From Semisulcospira habei (taxonomy: Eukaryota > Mollusca > Gastropoda > Semisulcospiridae): a stretch of DNA of 64,000 nucleotides. Shown here piece after piece: positions 1-9,667 of the stretch. Within the stretch, counting starts at the first letter, position 1. Each line of letters begins with the position of its first letter. The translations under genes and the position numbers were made by a program. Below the pieces are notes generated by a model. The model was not told where the DNA came from. It worked only from the letters and a program-made list of their open reading frames with translations, and did no database searches. The stretch covers positions 209,590,825-209,654,824 of the forward strand of contig BTPG01000004.1 of the NCBI GenBank assembly GCA_036245525.1. Direction: 5' to 3'.

Positions 1-410
1 CCCCATACACACTCTTTCCATCAGCTATATTACCTATCACGGCAACTAATTAGACCGACCAATTAGAATTAATTTTTAATGCCACATGATAAAATGTGGC
101 CAGTCAAAGTACAAGACGTCACGGAGTAATACGCGTGACCAGCTTACTGTTGTGGAAAATACCTTAACTTAAATCTGGCCAGTCACGGTTCGAAGGAATT
201 TCAGCATACCGTACGAAGTTTAAAAATGTCATATGTGTCCTATGAAGAAGTTAACAGTACGAAGTATTGGTCTTACGCGGTTCTGTAGTGCCAGAATACA
301 TGTAAATAGTACTGTTCGGTTACCCACTGTGTCCCACCTTTTCTGCACTCAGATTTATTGACAAACGAAAAAAGAAAATTCAGTCCTTACGTACGACATA
401 AAGATATGGA
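1..410. other. No feature recognised
   Basis: AT-rich non-coding DNA with short local direct repeats. I see no gene, RNA or mobile-element signature here. Confidence 0.5.
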
Positions 411-545
411 TCGACCATGATAGTTCAAGGATGGTGTATGAGTGGGTCTGCGCCCATGATAGTTCAAGGGTGGTGTCAGACTGGCTCGGCGCCTAGAGGC
501 GCCGAGACATTCTGTCACCACCCTTGAACTATTATGGTTGATTTT
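411..545. mobile_element. Family A palindromic MITE
   Basis: The stem lies at about 454-538, and a second, partial left arm (411-436) precedes it, suggesting a local duplication. The apex reads CTCGGCGCC and GGCGCCGAG, whereas most A copies have CTTGGCGCC. Both arms therefore share the variant base. No clean TTAA flank is seen. Confidence 0.75.
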
Positions 546-887
546 CATCCTTTTGTTGTATGTCCAAACTGAATGACCTAGAAGCAATTCTGGCAGCACC
601 CAGCAACTGTCATAATATATCCCCTGAGCTGTAAAGTAGCCTTAAGAGGGAAATTCCCAAATGTTGGGTCTCCGGCCTTAGAGATAAAGGAATTGATTCT
701 TACGCTCTACTTACTCCACAAATTGAATTCGTGTTGATTATTGCGTGCGGGTAGAGGTCAATGGAAAACATTCATAAACGGCCTTGTGTCCACCAATTAG
801 GTATTGACGTCAGTCACAGTTGTAAATGCCCACAATTACACAGGCCTCCCATGCGTCAGGAAATGAGGTATGAATACGACATTTTGT
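546..887. other. No feature recognised
   Basis: Unique-looking non-coding DNA between two repeats. No open frame or palindrome of note. Confidence 0.5.
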
Positions 888-1051
888 GATGCTTGTAAGA
901 CGTGTAAGACGTAGGACACGCGTCTGGATATGACATAACAACGTCGAGAAAATGACGTATGCAATCGTCTTTTTCTTGATGCTTGTGTACTTGTGTACTA
1001 GCGTCTAGATATGAAATGACCGTGTTATGAAATGACGTATGCAGTAAGACT
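888..1051 (+). repeat. Two-copy tandem duplication
   Basis: Two diverged copies of about 80 bp follow each other. Both contain TGATGCTTGT, then GCGTCT(G/A)GATATGA, then AAATGACGTATGCA. Nothing suggests a coding role. Confidence 0.55.
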
Positions 1052-1138
1052 CGCTCTGTATGTACGACTGGAGGAACATAATTATTGGAAGGTAAATTAG
1101 AAGGGTATTTGACGTGTGTGCTGATGTGTAATTTTCGG

Positions 1139-1231
1139 TTTAACATTTTGACTGTCAGTATGGGTTTTGTAGCGTTGATTCCTGCAGGAATCAACTCGAC
1201 AAAAACAACCCGCTACCGATAGTCAAAGGTT
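1139..1231. mobile_element. Family C palindromic MITE
   Basis: A diverged copy starting TTAACATTTTGACTGTC and ending GATAGTCAAAGGTTA, with the family apex CCTGCAGG in the centre. The arms are less perfect than in the copy at 35675-35766, so this is probably older. Confidence 0.7.
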
Positions 1232-1618
1232 ACAAATCACATACATACAGACATATGAACAGGTGGTCATATTTTTCATTTATTTATGTTTCGCCTAGAA
1301 CGATATAAAAAAAAAAAAACTTTTCTATCAGCAACATGAATAATCGAGCATTTCCAGATGGACAAAAAAAGAGCGAGAGTAGTCGAGAGGGAAACAAGTG
1401 AACTACTTTACAACCAGTAAACTGGAACATTTTGCGGACCAATAAAAAGCACTCTTCATTGACCGGACAACTCATTTTCTACATCTCATTATGCAAGCGC
1501 ACTAACTGCGCTTGCGCAATGCATGAAGGGGCACGCGCACGCCACCTAGCGGGCGAAATCAATGCGAGGCTCTTGAGTGTGTTTTGAGAAGCGCTGATCA
1601 TTATACCCCGGTAAGTAA
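1232..1618. other. No feature recognised
   Basis: Non-coding; holds a short poly(A) run near 1307-1319 and otherwise nothing recognisable. Confidence 0.5.
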
Positions 1619-1722
1619 AGAGCCCTCGGGCCGGCTTCAACCGCAGTTGGCCGGTGCAGGACTGTGCGCGGGCCATCTGCAGTTGAAGCAGGCCCGTTCG
1701 TATCTTGCTCGCTGGGGGCTCG
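1619..1722. mobile_element. Family D GC-rich palindrome, diverged
   Basis: A dyad running from CGGGCCGGCTTCAACCGCAG to its complement ending GCAGGCCCG. The arms carry GGCTTCAAC and GTTGAAGC where other D copies have GGCCGACGTC-like sequence, so the divergence is shared by both arms. The apex CTGTGCGCGGGCC matches the family. Confidence 0.55.
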
Positions 1723-2209
1723 ATCTGCCGCCACTTTAGGAGAGGACAATGGTTCCTTATAACACTCAAGGCTGGATGGTTGTTTAGATTGCTAGCCAGA
1801 GTGCACTGCGTTTGCTTGTGTAACTAGAGAGGGGGGAGGGGGCGGTGCTGTTTCAAGACCCCGCTTTGCCACGCAAGGTTTTGAGTTATTGTACATCTAG
1901 CATGAGTTTCTTAAGTTCTCTAAACATGGCCTCCTACGCAGAAATTCACACGTGGAAATTGCATCGCTTACAAACACAATACTCTACACAGTGCATGCGT
2001 GTTACCTGCATTGCGTATAATGTGGTAGTGTTTATAGTTTTTACAATTTTTTTTAAGGTTTTGTTTTATTTTTGTGTGTATTGTATGTGTTCCCCCCACC
2101 CCCCCCCCCCCACCCCCTAGTGTCGCCCTTTGAGCCGTCTGTAAGTCATACTGCACATGAGAAGAGTGATTTATTAGTATTATTGTTGTTAATAACGTAT
2201 CTTCAGCTG
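1723..2209. other. No gene; short poly(C) tract
   Basis: Non-coding. A C-rich tract at about 2091-2118 is the only striking element. Frames here are low-complexity shadows. Confidence 0.5.
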
Positions 2210-2483
2210 TGCATCCCATACAAACAACAAAAACGCAGCTACAGCTAAAATGTATCACATCCTGTTGCAAAGACTGATTGAACTTGCAAGAGACATAGAT
2301 TCTCATGATCTGTCACATCCATTGTGCTTCTCATACAAACACATAAACACAGCCAACGTCAGGTAGAGTTTATCACACCTGTTGCAAACATTGGCAGATT
2401 TTTTTTCTAAACCATATGCAAGAGGCATAGATCCTCATAAGCCCCCGCATATGCGGGGACTCATGGGGATCTATACCTCTTGT
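2210..2483. mobile_element. Family B palindromic MITE with duplicated left half
   Basis: A complete B hairpin lies at 2418-2483, running from GCAAGAGGCATAGATCC to ATACCTCTTG. Upstream, about 2210-2315 repeats the same approach sequence and a lone left arm (GCAAGAGACATAG). The element's left half therefore appears twice in tandem. Confidence 0.7.
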
Positions 2484-2549
2484 TGCAATAGGATATCTGT
2501 GTTCCATATGCAGAGGTCGTCTGGTATTTAGCGTGCGATGGACGAGTGT

Positions 2550-2610
2550 TTGTTGACCTTCTCGTCATAATATTTCTAGAGTTTCATGTGGATGACGACA
2601 AGGTCAACAA
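2550..2610. repeat. Inverted repeat R
   Basis: Arms TTGTTGACCTTCTCGTCAT and GATGACGACAAGGTCAACAA flank a loop of about 20 bp. It resembles the other palindromes in size, but I see no second copy in the window. Confidence 0.55.
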
Positions 2611-2770
2611 GCATTGGCTTGGAATAACTACATGTTACATGTACAGTATTGTATTCGTGTTGTTTTCATGCCGTAAGATAGCCTTTGCTGGCAATGTGTT
2701 AAATACAATCAATGAATAAGTTAGTCAGTCAGTCAGTCAGCCAGTCAGTCAATCAGTCAATGTCCCCACC

Positions 2771-2886
2771 GATCCATGCATCCATCCGTGCATCCATCCA
2801 TGCATCCATCCATCCATCCATCCATCCATCCATCCATCCATCCATCCATCCATCCATCCATCCATCCATCCATCCATCCATCCATC
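2771..2886 (+). repeat. (ATCC)n microsatellite
   Basis: A tetranucleotide tract, uninterrupted from about 2803, preceded by a short CAGT-type tract at 2725-2760. It produces spurious Ser/Ile/His/Pro frames. Confidence 0.95.
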
Positions 2887-3400
2887 TAAACACACCACCA
2901 CCCGTCCATCCATCTGTCATGGAAGCATTCAAGGAGTTAATAAGTCAATATTTTGGTTTTCAAAGCCAAAGGTTCCTATTGACAAACTGGCGTGTTTGAA
3001 AACATCGATCGGTCACAATATCTAGAGCAGAACCAGTTTGCTGGTCTAGGACCTTGCAGTTCGTTTTTTTAATCTATATATTTCAGCTCAGTAATAGTAC
3101 GCGCTACGCGAGCTTGCAATATAAAATGCCGCCCTGTTTCACGCAAATTTATTGGTGGACTTGAAGCGCTATATTGTCATTTGCAACACAACTAATGGCG
3201 AATCATTTCCATAACCATGTTTCCGTGATACATATTACACAACAGTTTATTACATTTTCACGCGTGTGCCAGCATAATTGCGGGAACCTAAGCTATGTGC
3301 AGCATATGCCATTCAATTGGCTTTTCACACGACATGAGGTACAGACTAGAATTATGGTACCTGTATTCTGCTCCCTACGTGCAAATGGAAGGGCAAAGCT
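2887..3400. other. No feature recognised
   Basis: Non-coding DNA without recognisable repeats or gene signals. Confidence 0.5.
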
Positions 3401-3490
3401 CGACCATTCCAGGTCATCGGTAGTGCCTGATTAGCTTGGCACCTGGAGGCGCCAAGCTAATCAGGCACTACCGATGACCTGGAATGGTCG
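3401..3490. mobile_element. Family A palindrome, divergent variant
   Basis: A near-perfect palindrome with the A-family skeleton (GACCAT, GTAGTGCC, TTAGCTTGG). The outer stem, however, reads TCCAGGTCATCGGTAG on one arm with its exact complement on the other, instead of the usual TGATAATTCAAGGGTAG. This is one of the clearest cases of arm-matched divergence. Confidence 0.75.
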
Positions 3491-3674
3491 ATTTAGTCTC
3501 AGTTAAATGGACCTGCTCCAGCTTTAATAGTTTGGAATATCTTCTTGATTAATGTTTTAAGTATATCTTACAATAATGCTGGATAAAATTGCTAACTTGA
3601 ATAATGACAAATTTTAACTGACGTAACAATAAAAGACTTTACCGCTCTTCTTCTTTGTAGGTAAAATATTAGCT

Positions 3675-3827
3675 ATTGGTAGCAGGGGTTTGCTAAACGG
3701 ACCCTTGTAGGCCTGAGGGAGGTCAAAGGAACCATTGTACCCGAAGTCCGAAGGCCTGAGGGGTACAATGGTTCCTTTGACCTCCCTCAGGCCTACAAGG
3801 GTCCGTGCAGCAAGACCCTGCTACCAA
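3675..3827. repeat. 153-bp near-perfect palindrome (family I)
   Basis: Arms start ATTGGTAGCAGGG and end CCCTGCTACCAAT. They run almost without mismatch through CCTGAGGGAGGTCAAAGGAA and CATTGTACC to a loop of about 20 bp near 3745. No coding content. It is the longest simple palindrome in the window; I see no second copy here. Confidence 0.85.
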
Positions 3828-4311
3828 TAACGTATTTGTTTTCATTCCTCCACAATTTTCGTAAAAGAAATCAAGAAGAAATCTCCCGACCTGGATCACG
3901 CCAGACATGACTGACGTCAAAAGAATATACATATATACATAATAGCCTAATGACTTAATTTAAAATATTTCATGGCTTGCCATCTCCAGTAGTGTGCTTG
4001 TTGTTTCTTACAACACTAAGTAACTTTTTACTTTAGAACGTTTTGGTGATCTTTTATAAAACAAAACTCGCATCCAAGCTGGGTCACAAAGGGGGGCTAC
4101 AAGAAGTCTGCCATCTTTGCTAAAAGGGTTTTTGTAGCTCGGTCATGTGGTACAGTTTGCGCTAATGGGATTGGTCGTGTGATGTAGGGATGAAAACAAG
4201 AGTTCTTCTGTCATGCACAATGGGGAAAAAAAGAAAAAAAACTGTTATGTGCACTTGCTCCAACCAATTGTGAAAAGAATGGAAGAAAAACGAGATAATG
4301 TTGATACTGAA
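3828..4311. other. No gene recognised
   Basis: Non-coding sequence leading into the older repeat that hosts the LINE nest. Part (about 4262-4378) contains two diverged tandem units, each with ATTGTRAAA and AATGTTGATA. Confidence 0.45.
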
Positions 4312-4378
4312 ACCGATTGTAAAAGGAAGGGTAGAAAGGTCTTAATTTAAGCAAGACAATGTTGATAAACCCGTTGTA
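4312..4378 (+). repeat. Older repeat, left part (interrupted by LINE nest)
   Basis: This matches 48009-48074 base by base with a few changes: ATTGTAAAAGGAAGGGTAGA here against ATTGTGAAAAGAAGGGTACA there, both ending CCCGTTGTA. At 4378 the match stops and L2-like LINE sequence begins. It resumes at 8219 with TTGTATCGGC. Confidence 0.8.
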
Positions 4379-4424
4379 GCAGCTGCACTGGTTGCCCGTA
4401 AAATTCTGCTGCCAGTACAAAATT

Positions 4425-7400
4425 CCTCGCGCTGGGACCATACGGCGTTGAGGCGCGTCCCCTGGGTGGTGGATAGGGGGTCCCTCGTGAGAGGGGTGCA
4501 CCGAATGAAATAAGGTGCCGTGAACCAACATGGTCTAAGGGAAGGTGACCCCGACAGAAAACCCCTGGTCCTCCTTGTAAGGGGGTTGGGCGTGGGGGTA
4601 GCTTCCCCACCCTGCAAAAAAGGAAATAGCTACAAAAACGCCGACGAAAAGACTAACAGTAATTCCTTTCCTGGAGGAGGAAGGTTCTTCTACTAGAAGA
4701 CTTATGACGTCCTGTGGTGAAAGCCGGAAGTCTTCGGAAGCCACAGGACCGAGCCGCCTCTCTCTATCCAGGGATACAACCATGGGCACATGGAACGTCA
4801 AGACCATGTACCAGAGCGGCAAGGCCGCCCAGATAGCAGCGGAAATGCAAAAGTACAACCTTTCCCTGCTAGGCATCAGTGAAGCCAGATGGACGCAGTC
4901 TGGCCAGAAAAGGCTGTTAAGTGGGGAGATGATTCTGTATTCAGGTCATGAAGAGGAGAATGCCCCCCATACAGAAGGAGTAGCACTCATGCTGTCACCA
5001 GTGGCACAGAGAGCGCTGATGGGCTGGGAACCTCTTGGGCCAAGAATTATCACAGCAGCCTTTAGAACTAAGAAAAAGCTCAAGCTGAACGTCATCCAGT
5101 GTTATGCGCCCACCAATGACAGTGACGAGAAAGAGAAACAAGAGTTCTACGACCGACTCCAGAGTGCCGTGGACAAATGTGCGGAGCGAGACATCACCAT
5201 CGTCATGGGCGATTTTAATGCCAAAATAGGGGAGGACAACACCGGATACGAAGAGGTGATGGGGAGACAGGGACTAGGCTCGGAGATGAGTGAGAACGGG
5301 GAGAGGTTTGTAGACTTTTGTGCTCTAAACCGACTTGTCATTGGAGGCAGCATCTTCCCACACAGAAGAATACACAAAGCAACTTGGGTCTCACCTGACC
5401 ATACAACAGAGAACCAAATAGACCATATCTGCATTAGCAAGAAATTTAGAAGATCCCTTCAAAATGTTCGAGTGAGGAGGGGAGCAGATGTCGCCTCAGA
5501 CCACCATCTGCTTACCTTAAGAATGAAGCTCAAGCTAAAGAAAAGCCGCACAGAGACAACAAGAAGACCGCGCTATAATGTAGGCCTCCTGAGAGAAACT
5601 GGAGTTAGAGAAGAGTTCAAACTGGTGCTGTCCAACCGGTTTCAAGCGCTACAGGAGCTAGTAAATGAAGAGGAGGCGGTCACCACAGAGCAGCAGTGGA
5701 AGGCAGTTAGAGAGGCGCTGAACTCAACCTGCAAAGACACTGTAGGGTTCAGGAAACACCACCACAAGGACTGGCTGTCGGCACAGACCTTGAAGAAGAT
5801 AGAAGCGAGGAAGCAGAAGAAAGCAGCGGTCAACAACAGTCGCACGAGAGCAGCCAAAGTAAGGGCACAGGGGGAATACTCGGAAGCCAACCGCGAGGTG
5901 AAGAGGAGTATCAGGGCAGACAAGAGGGCCTACACAGACAGCCTGGCAGCAGAGGCAGAAAAGGCAGCAGGCGGCGGCAACATGAAACAGCTCTACGACA
6001 TTACCAGAAGATTGTCGGGTAAGTATGGCCATACAGAAAGACCAGTAAAAGACAAAGAAGGCAAGCCTATTGCAGACAGAGCAGACCAACTCGACAGATG
6101 GGCCGAGTATTTTGAAGAGTTACTGAACAGACCTAGCCCACCCGACCCCCCCGACATCCAGCCGGCAGAGACCGACCTACCCATCAGCTGTGACAGACCC
6201 AGCCGGGAAGAGATCAGAAAAGCAGTGGCATTTTTGAAGAATGGCAAAGCAGCAGGGCCAGATGGCATCCCAGCGGAGTCTCTGAAAGCAGACCTAGAGA
6301 CAACAGTTGAGATGCTGTACCCACTGTTTGGAAAGATCTGGGAAGAGGAGGTGATGCCAGCTGACTGGAAGGAGGGGTACCTAATCAAGCTTCCCAAGAA
6401 AGGCGACCTCAGCAAGTGTTCCAACTACAGAGGAATCACCTTGCTGTCAGTACCAGGAAAGGTCTTCAACAGGATCATCCTAGAGAGAATGAAGAGCTCC
6501 GTTGACCCCCAGCTGAGAGACCAGCAAGCAGGATTCAGGAAGAACCGATCATGTACAGACCAGATCGCCACTCTCCGCATCATCGTGGAACAGTCTCTGG
6601 AGTGGAGCTCCCCGCTGTGCGTCAACTTTGTGGATTATGAGAAAGCATTTGACAGCGTGGACCGAGAGACTCTGTGGAAACTCCTACGACACTACGGTGT
6701 ACCCACAAAGCTCGTCCGCCTGATCAAGAGCAGCTATGATGGCATGACATGTCGCGTGATCCACGAAGGGCAGTTCACCAGAGAGCTCCAGGTCAGAACT
6801 GGTGTCAGGCAGGGGTGTCTGCTGTCTCCGTTCCTCTTCCTACTGGCCATAGACTGGGTCATGAAGATGACCACAGAGCACAGACGAAGTGGAATACAGT
6901 GGACACTGTGGACACAGCTTGACGACCTCGATTTTGCAGACGACTTGGCATTACTGTCCCACACTCATCAACAAATGCAGGACAAGACCACGAGGCTTGC
7001 TGACATCTCGTCCCAAGTGGGCCTCACCATTCACAAACAGAAAACAAAGACAATGAGGCTGAACGCAACCAGGGAAGAACCAGTCTTGCTTGCTGGCACC
7101 CCGTTGGAGGAGGTGGAGTCCTTCACCTATCTCGGGAGCATCATAGACAAAAAAGGCGGCACTGATGCAGATGTCCGAGCACGAATCGGTAAAGCCAGAG
7201 CAGCCTTTCTCCAGTTGAAAAAAGTGTGGAGTTCCAGAGAGCTGTCACAACACACCAAAGTCCGGATTTTCAACTCCAGTGTAAAAGCAGTTCTCCTATA
7301 TGGAGCAGAGACATGGAGATTGACAAAAACCACAGTCAACAGAGTACAGACCTTCATGAACAGTTGCCTTAGAAGAATTTTGAAAATCCACTGGCCAGAG

Positions 7401-7726
7401 AAGATCAGCAACGTCAGACTCTGGGAGAGAACAGAGCAGATAACAGCAGAGAATGAAATTGGGCGAAGAAGATGGGGATGGATCGGTCACAGTCTGAGAA
7501 AGCCAGCTTCCAGTATCACTAGGCAGGCATTGTCATGGAACCCCCAGGGAAAGAGGAAAAGAGGTAGGCCGAGAAACTCCTGGCGTCGAGACCTCCAAGC
7601 AGACATCAAGAGACTGGGAACCACCTGGAGTAGAATCGAAGGAGAAGCACAGGACAGGAGTTGCTGGAGGTCTCTCGTCGACGGCCTATACCCGGGTAGG
7701 GGTGACAGGCGTAAGTAAGTAAGTAA
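4425..7726 (+). mobile_element. RTE-type non-LTR retrotransposon, apparently full length
   Basis: About 3.3 kb lies between two copies of GTACAAAATT (4415-4424 and 7727-7736), a perfect 10-bp target duplication. It has a GC-rich 5' leader of about 280 bp, one long open frame, almost no 3' untranslated region and a short (GTAA)n tail. These are known traits of the RTE clade. It landed inside the reverse-transcriptase region of an L2-like LINE, in the same orientation. The perfect duplication and unbroken frame suggest a recent insertion. Whether the 5' end is complete cannot be proved from one copy. Confidence 0.9.
4704..7718 (+). CDS. RTE-type endonuclease/reverse transcriptase
   Basis: A 1004-residue single frame. 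The N-terminal third is an apurinic-like (EEP) endonuclease: TWNVKTMY near residue 30, ISEARW near 57, GDFNAKIG near 168 and SDHHLL near 266 give the expected Asn, Glu, Asp/Asn and Asp/His positions. The reverse transcriptase follows: YRGITLLS near 575, DYEKAFDS near 645, GVRQGCLLSPFLF near 700 and FADDLALL near 745. The catalytic Asp residues are present. The C-terminal part contains TYLGSIID and a basic tail ending GDRRK. The product would nick target DNA and copy its own RNA. The first ATG is used, but the frame stays open upstream to at least 4611, so the true start may be earlier. No stop or frameshift was seen. Similar proteins are often mis-annotated in animal genomes as 'craniofacial development protein 2-like'. 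Confidence 0.9.
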   Translation: MTSCGESRKSSEATGPSRLSLSRDTTMGTWNVKTMYQSGKAAQIAAEMQKYNLSLLGISEARWTQSGQKRLLSGEMILYSGHEEENAPHTEGVALMLSPVAQRALMGWEPLGPRIITAAFRTKKKLKLNVIQCYAPTNDSDEKEKQEFYDRLQSAVDKCAERDITIVMGDFNAKIGEDNTGYEEVMGRQGLGSEMSENGERFVDFCALNRLVIGGSIFPHRRIHKATWVSPDHTTENQIDHICISKKFRRSLQNVRVRRGADVASDHHLLTLRMKLKLKKSRTETTRRPRYNVGLLRETGVREEFKLVLSNRFQALQELVNEEEAVTTEQQWKAVREALNSTCKDTVGFRKHHHKDWLSAQTLKKIEARKQKKAAVNNSRTRAAKVRAQGEYSEANREVKRSIRADKRAYTDSLAAEAEKAAGGGNMKQLYDITRRLSGKYGHTERPVKDKEGKPIADRADQLDRWAEYFEELLNRPSPPDPPDIQPAETDLPISCDRPSREEIRKAVAFLKNGKAAGPDGIPAESLKADLETTVEMLYPLFGKIWEEEVMPADWKEGYLIKLPKKGDLSKCSNYRGITLLSVPGKVFNRIILERMKSSVDPQLRDQQAGFRKNRSCTDQIATLRIIVEQSLEWSSPLCVNFVDYEKAFDSVDRETLWKLLRHYGVPTKLVRLIKSSYDGMTCRVIHEGQFTRELQVRTGVRQGCLLSPFLFLLAIDWVMKMTTEHRRSGIQWTLWTQLDDLDFADDLALLSHTHQQMQDKTTRLADISSQVGLTIHKQKTKTMRLNATREEPVLLAGTPLEEVESFTYLGSIIDKKGGTDADVRARIGKARAAFLQLKKVWSSRELSQHTKVRIFNSSVKAVLLYGAETWRLTKTTVNRVQTFMNSCLRRILKIHWPEKISNVRLWERTEQITAENEIGRRRWGWIGHSLRKPASSITRQALSWNPQGKRKRGRPRNSWRRDLQADIKRLGTTWSRIEGEAQDRSCWRSLVDGLYPGRGDRRK

Positions 7727-8218
7727 GTACAAAATTGCAATTTTCGCCTATCGGCATTTTGACGGATCTCTCCCGCCGTACCTTTCTGCCAAGCTGGCTG
7801 TTTATCAGCCATCACGCACCCTCCGTTCCTCTAGTGTAAAACTTTTTAAAATCCCAAAGCTTAACATGAAAACTGTCGGGGAGCGTTCTTTCACCTTTTT
7901 AGCCCCAAGTGTGTGGAACTCCCTGCCAACTGAAATGCGGAATCTGCCCACATTGTCACAGTTCAAAGCTCACTTAAAGACTTTTCTTTTCTGTCGGTCA
8001 TTTAACACTTAGCTCATCTTTAGCTAATCGTTGACTGCCTTTTATTCTGATCCTAGAGGAAGTGAATGTATAGTGTTTGGAAGAGATGGGGTGGTTTAAA
8101 GTAGTGTATAATCGTGCCTGTGTCTGAGAGAGAGAGGGTGTGCTGTTGTGCATGCGCAGTGAGTCCAGTGTTTTCCTTGAGAACAGCGCTATACAAGAAC
8201 TATGTATTATTATTATTA

Positions 8219-8250
8219 TTGTATCGGCAAATGTTAGCAGTCAAAGCCCA
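8219..8250 (+). repeat. Older repeat, right part
   Basis: TTGTATCGGCAAATGTTAGC continues the repeat interrupted at 4378. The unbroken copy near 48070 reads TTGTATCGGCGAATGTCAGC. Homology fades after about 25-30 bp. Confidence 0.7.
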
Positions 8251-8267
8251 CCATGGATAGGATCGCT

Positions 8268-8688
8268 TTAACCCATATAACACCAAGGCTGCATTTCCTA
8301 ACTTTTGAAGGTGTCACTTATCGACTATGTACCAGCTGCAGGAGACGATAATTCAAGGGTAGTCCCAGGTTAGCTTGGGGCCATAAGGAGCTAAATTAAC
8401 CCTTTTAGCCCCAAGGTCCCATTTCTCAAATTTTGGAGGTGTTGCATAACGGCTGTGTACCAGTTGCAGGAGATGGATTGTCCATGATAAGTCAAGGGTA
8501 GTGCCAGATTAGCTTGGCGCCTTCAGGCGCCAAGCTAATCTGGCACTACCCTTGAATTATCATGGTCAATCCATCTCCTGCTGTAGGGACTCGGGGCTAA
8601 ATGGGTTAATCTGTCTCTACCCTTGAATTATTTTGGTCGACCCATCTCCTGCTATGGTGCGGCAGGGCTAAATCAGTAAATGCGTTAA
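8268..8688. mobile_element. Family A MITE interrupted by a second A MITE
   Basis: The outer copy begins TTAACCCATATAACACC and ends near TTAA at 8685. Its hairpin is broken at 8396: the left arm ends at GGAGCTAAA and the right arm resumes at TTAATCTGTCTCTACCC. Removing the inner element and one TTAA restores the usual A stem order. Confidence 0.8.
8396..8609. mobile_element. Family A MITE inserted at TTAA
   Basis: About 206 bp between two TTAA copies (8396-8399 and 8606-8609). Ends are CCCTTTTAGCCCCAAG and CTCGGGGCTAAATGGG, inverted with one or two mismatches. The internal hairpin (about 8480-8580) has apex CTTGGCGCCTTCAGGCGCC. TTAA duplication with CCC ends matches piggyBac-type or Kolobok-type mobilisation. 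No coding capacity. Confidence 0.85.
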
Positions 8689-9162
8689 TATTTATTTTGT
8701 TGAGTGAATACCCTTGGTATATGGTCTGTATCTATCAGCTCTTACCCCGTCTGTGAAGGTAATTAGGCACTACCACTAAACATTCATCGTCGATTTATGC
8801 CCGTTAATCTACTTTGCAAGCGAAAGACTTGTACGAGTATTATTAGAGTGTTTACAACACACCATAAAGTGTTATGACACCTAAGTGAGTCCCGAATTTT
8901 TTGTTGTTGTAAGTTTACATTGATAGAAAGTGCACATTTTCAGAAGCCTTGAAAATTTCATAGGCCAGGAAGTTTCAGAAAGTTTGCGGTCGCATGGATT
9001 CATTTAATATTTGCGCAGATTTGAAGATCTATGCTTGCAGCACTCTTAACGTATTTTCCAGCGGAGAAATGTATGCACAGTGGCAATCCATCCCCAGTCC
9101 ACACTCCCCCCTCCCCCCCCCCCCCCCAAAAAAAAAAAAAAAGCAAACAAACACACACATGT
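8689..9162. other. No gene; possible A half-arm
   Basis: Around 8765-8800 the sequence TTAGGCACTACC...CGTCGATTTA resembles a decayed right arm of the variant A palindrome at 3401. Otherwise nothing is recognised. Confidence 0.4.
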
Positions 9163-9365
9163 ACAGTCAACTTCGCTTATAACAAGATCGAATATAAGGA
9201 AAGTCTGATATAATAAAGGTCGGACATAACAAAGCTTTTCAGGGGTCCCTACCCCACTTCTTCAATGTAATTAACTTCCCTTATAACAAAACAAAACAAA
9301 ACAAAAAAAAAAAAAAAAGGATTTGGGTCCCCAGGCACTTTGTTGTATCTTTGTAAATTACTACT
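9163..9365. repeat. TATAACAA-type dispersed repeat, copy 1
   Basis: Contains ACTTCGCTTATAACAAGATC, ATATAAGG, GGACATAACAAAG and CTTATAACAAAAC, with a poly(A)-like AAAAC stretch at about 9287-9318. Copies with the same phrases occur at 12399 and 60711. The phrases form short interrupted dyads. Family unknown to me. Confidence 0.5.
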
Positions 9366-9384
9366 GTGTACCAGCTGTTGGACT

Positions 9385-9605
9385 GAGTTGGATCCACCAT
9401 GACTAGTTCAAGAGTAGTGCCGTGTTTCCTAGTGGAGACATGTGTGCACTCTGCCCGCTATCCTTCTTTTTAAAATAATGATATGTAAAGACCGCGTACC
9501 AGATGTGGGATGGATCGATTATGATAATTAACTTGGCGCCTTGAAAGGCGCCCAACTAATCTGGCAATACCCTTGAACAGTCATAACCAATCCATCTCTC
9601 TGTTT
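9385..9605. mobile_element. Two broken family A copies
   Basis: A left-arm scrap lies near 9390-9430. At 9510-9605 there is a hairpin whose left arm has lost about 20 bp (GATTATGATAATTAACTTGG), while the right arm keeps CTAATCTGGCAATACCCTTG. It is therefore no longer a full palindrome. Confidence 0.65.
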
Positions 9606-9667
9606 TATGTTAGGATGATGTGTACTTTGTATTATCACCTCAACGCACAACCCTGTTGTGTTCCTGC

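Larger units (their letters stand above)
4379..8218 (+). mobile_element. L2/CR1-like LINE 3' fragment, split by an RTE insertion
   Basis: A 5'-truncated LINE. Its reverse-transcriptase C-terminus is recognisable before the break (LHWLPVKF, QYKI) and after it (LPPYLS, APSVWNSLP, LKTFLF, then stop). The frame is continuous when the RTE insert is ignored. The 3' end has GCGCTATACAAGAAC followed by (ATT)n, typical of this group. A 5-bp direct repeat TTGTA (4374-4378 and 8219-8223) flanks it and fits a target duplication. The unoccupied homologous site near 48070 supports this. The middle of the interval is the younger RTE element. Confidence 0.85.

Noticed and set aside
5147..7815. Antisense frames of 64-143 codons opposite the RTE gene
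   Set aside because: Shadows of the plus-strand coding sequence.
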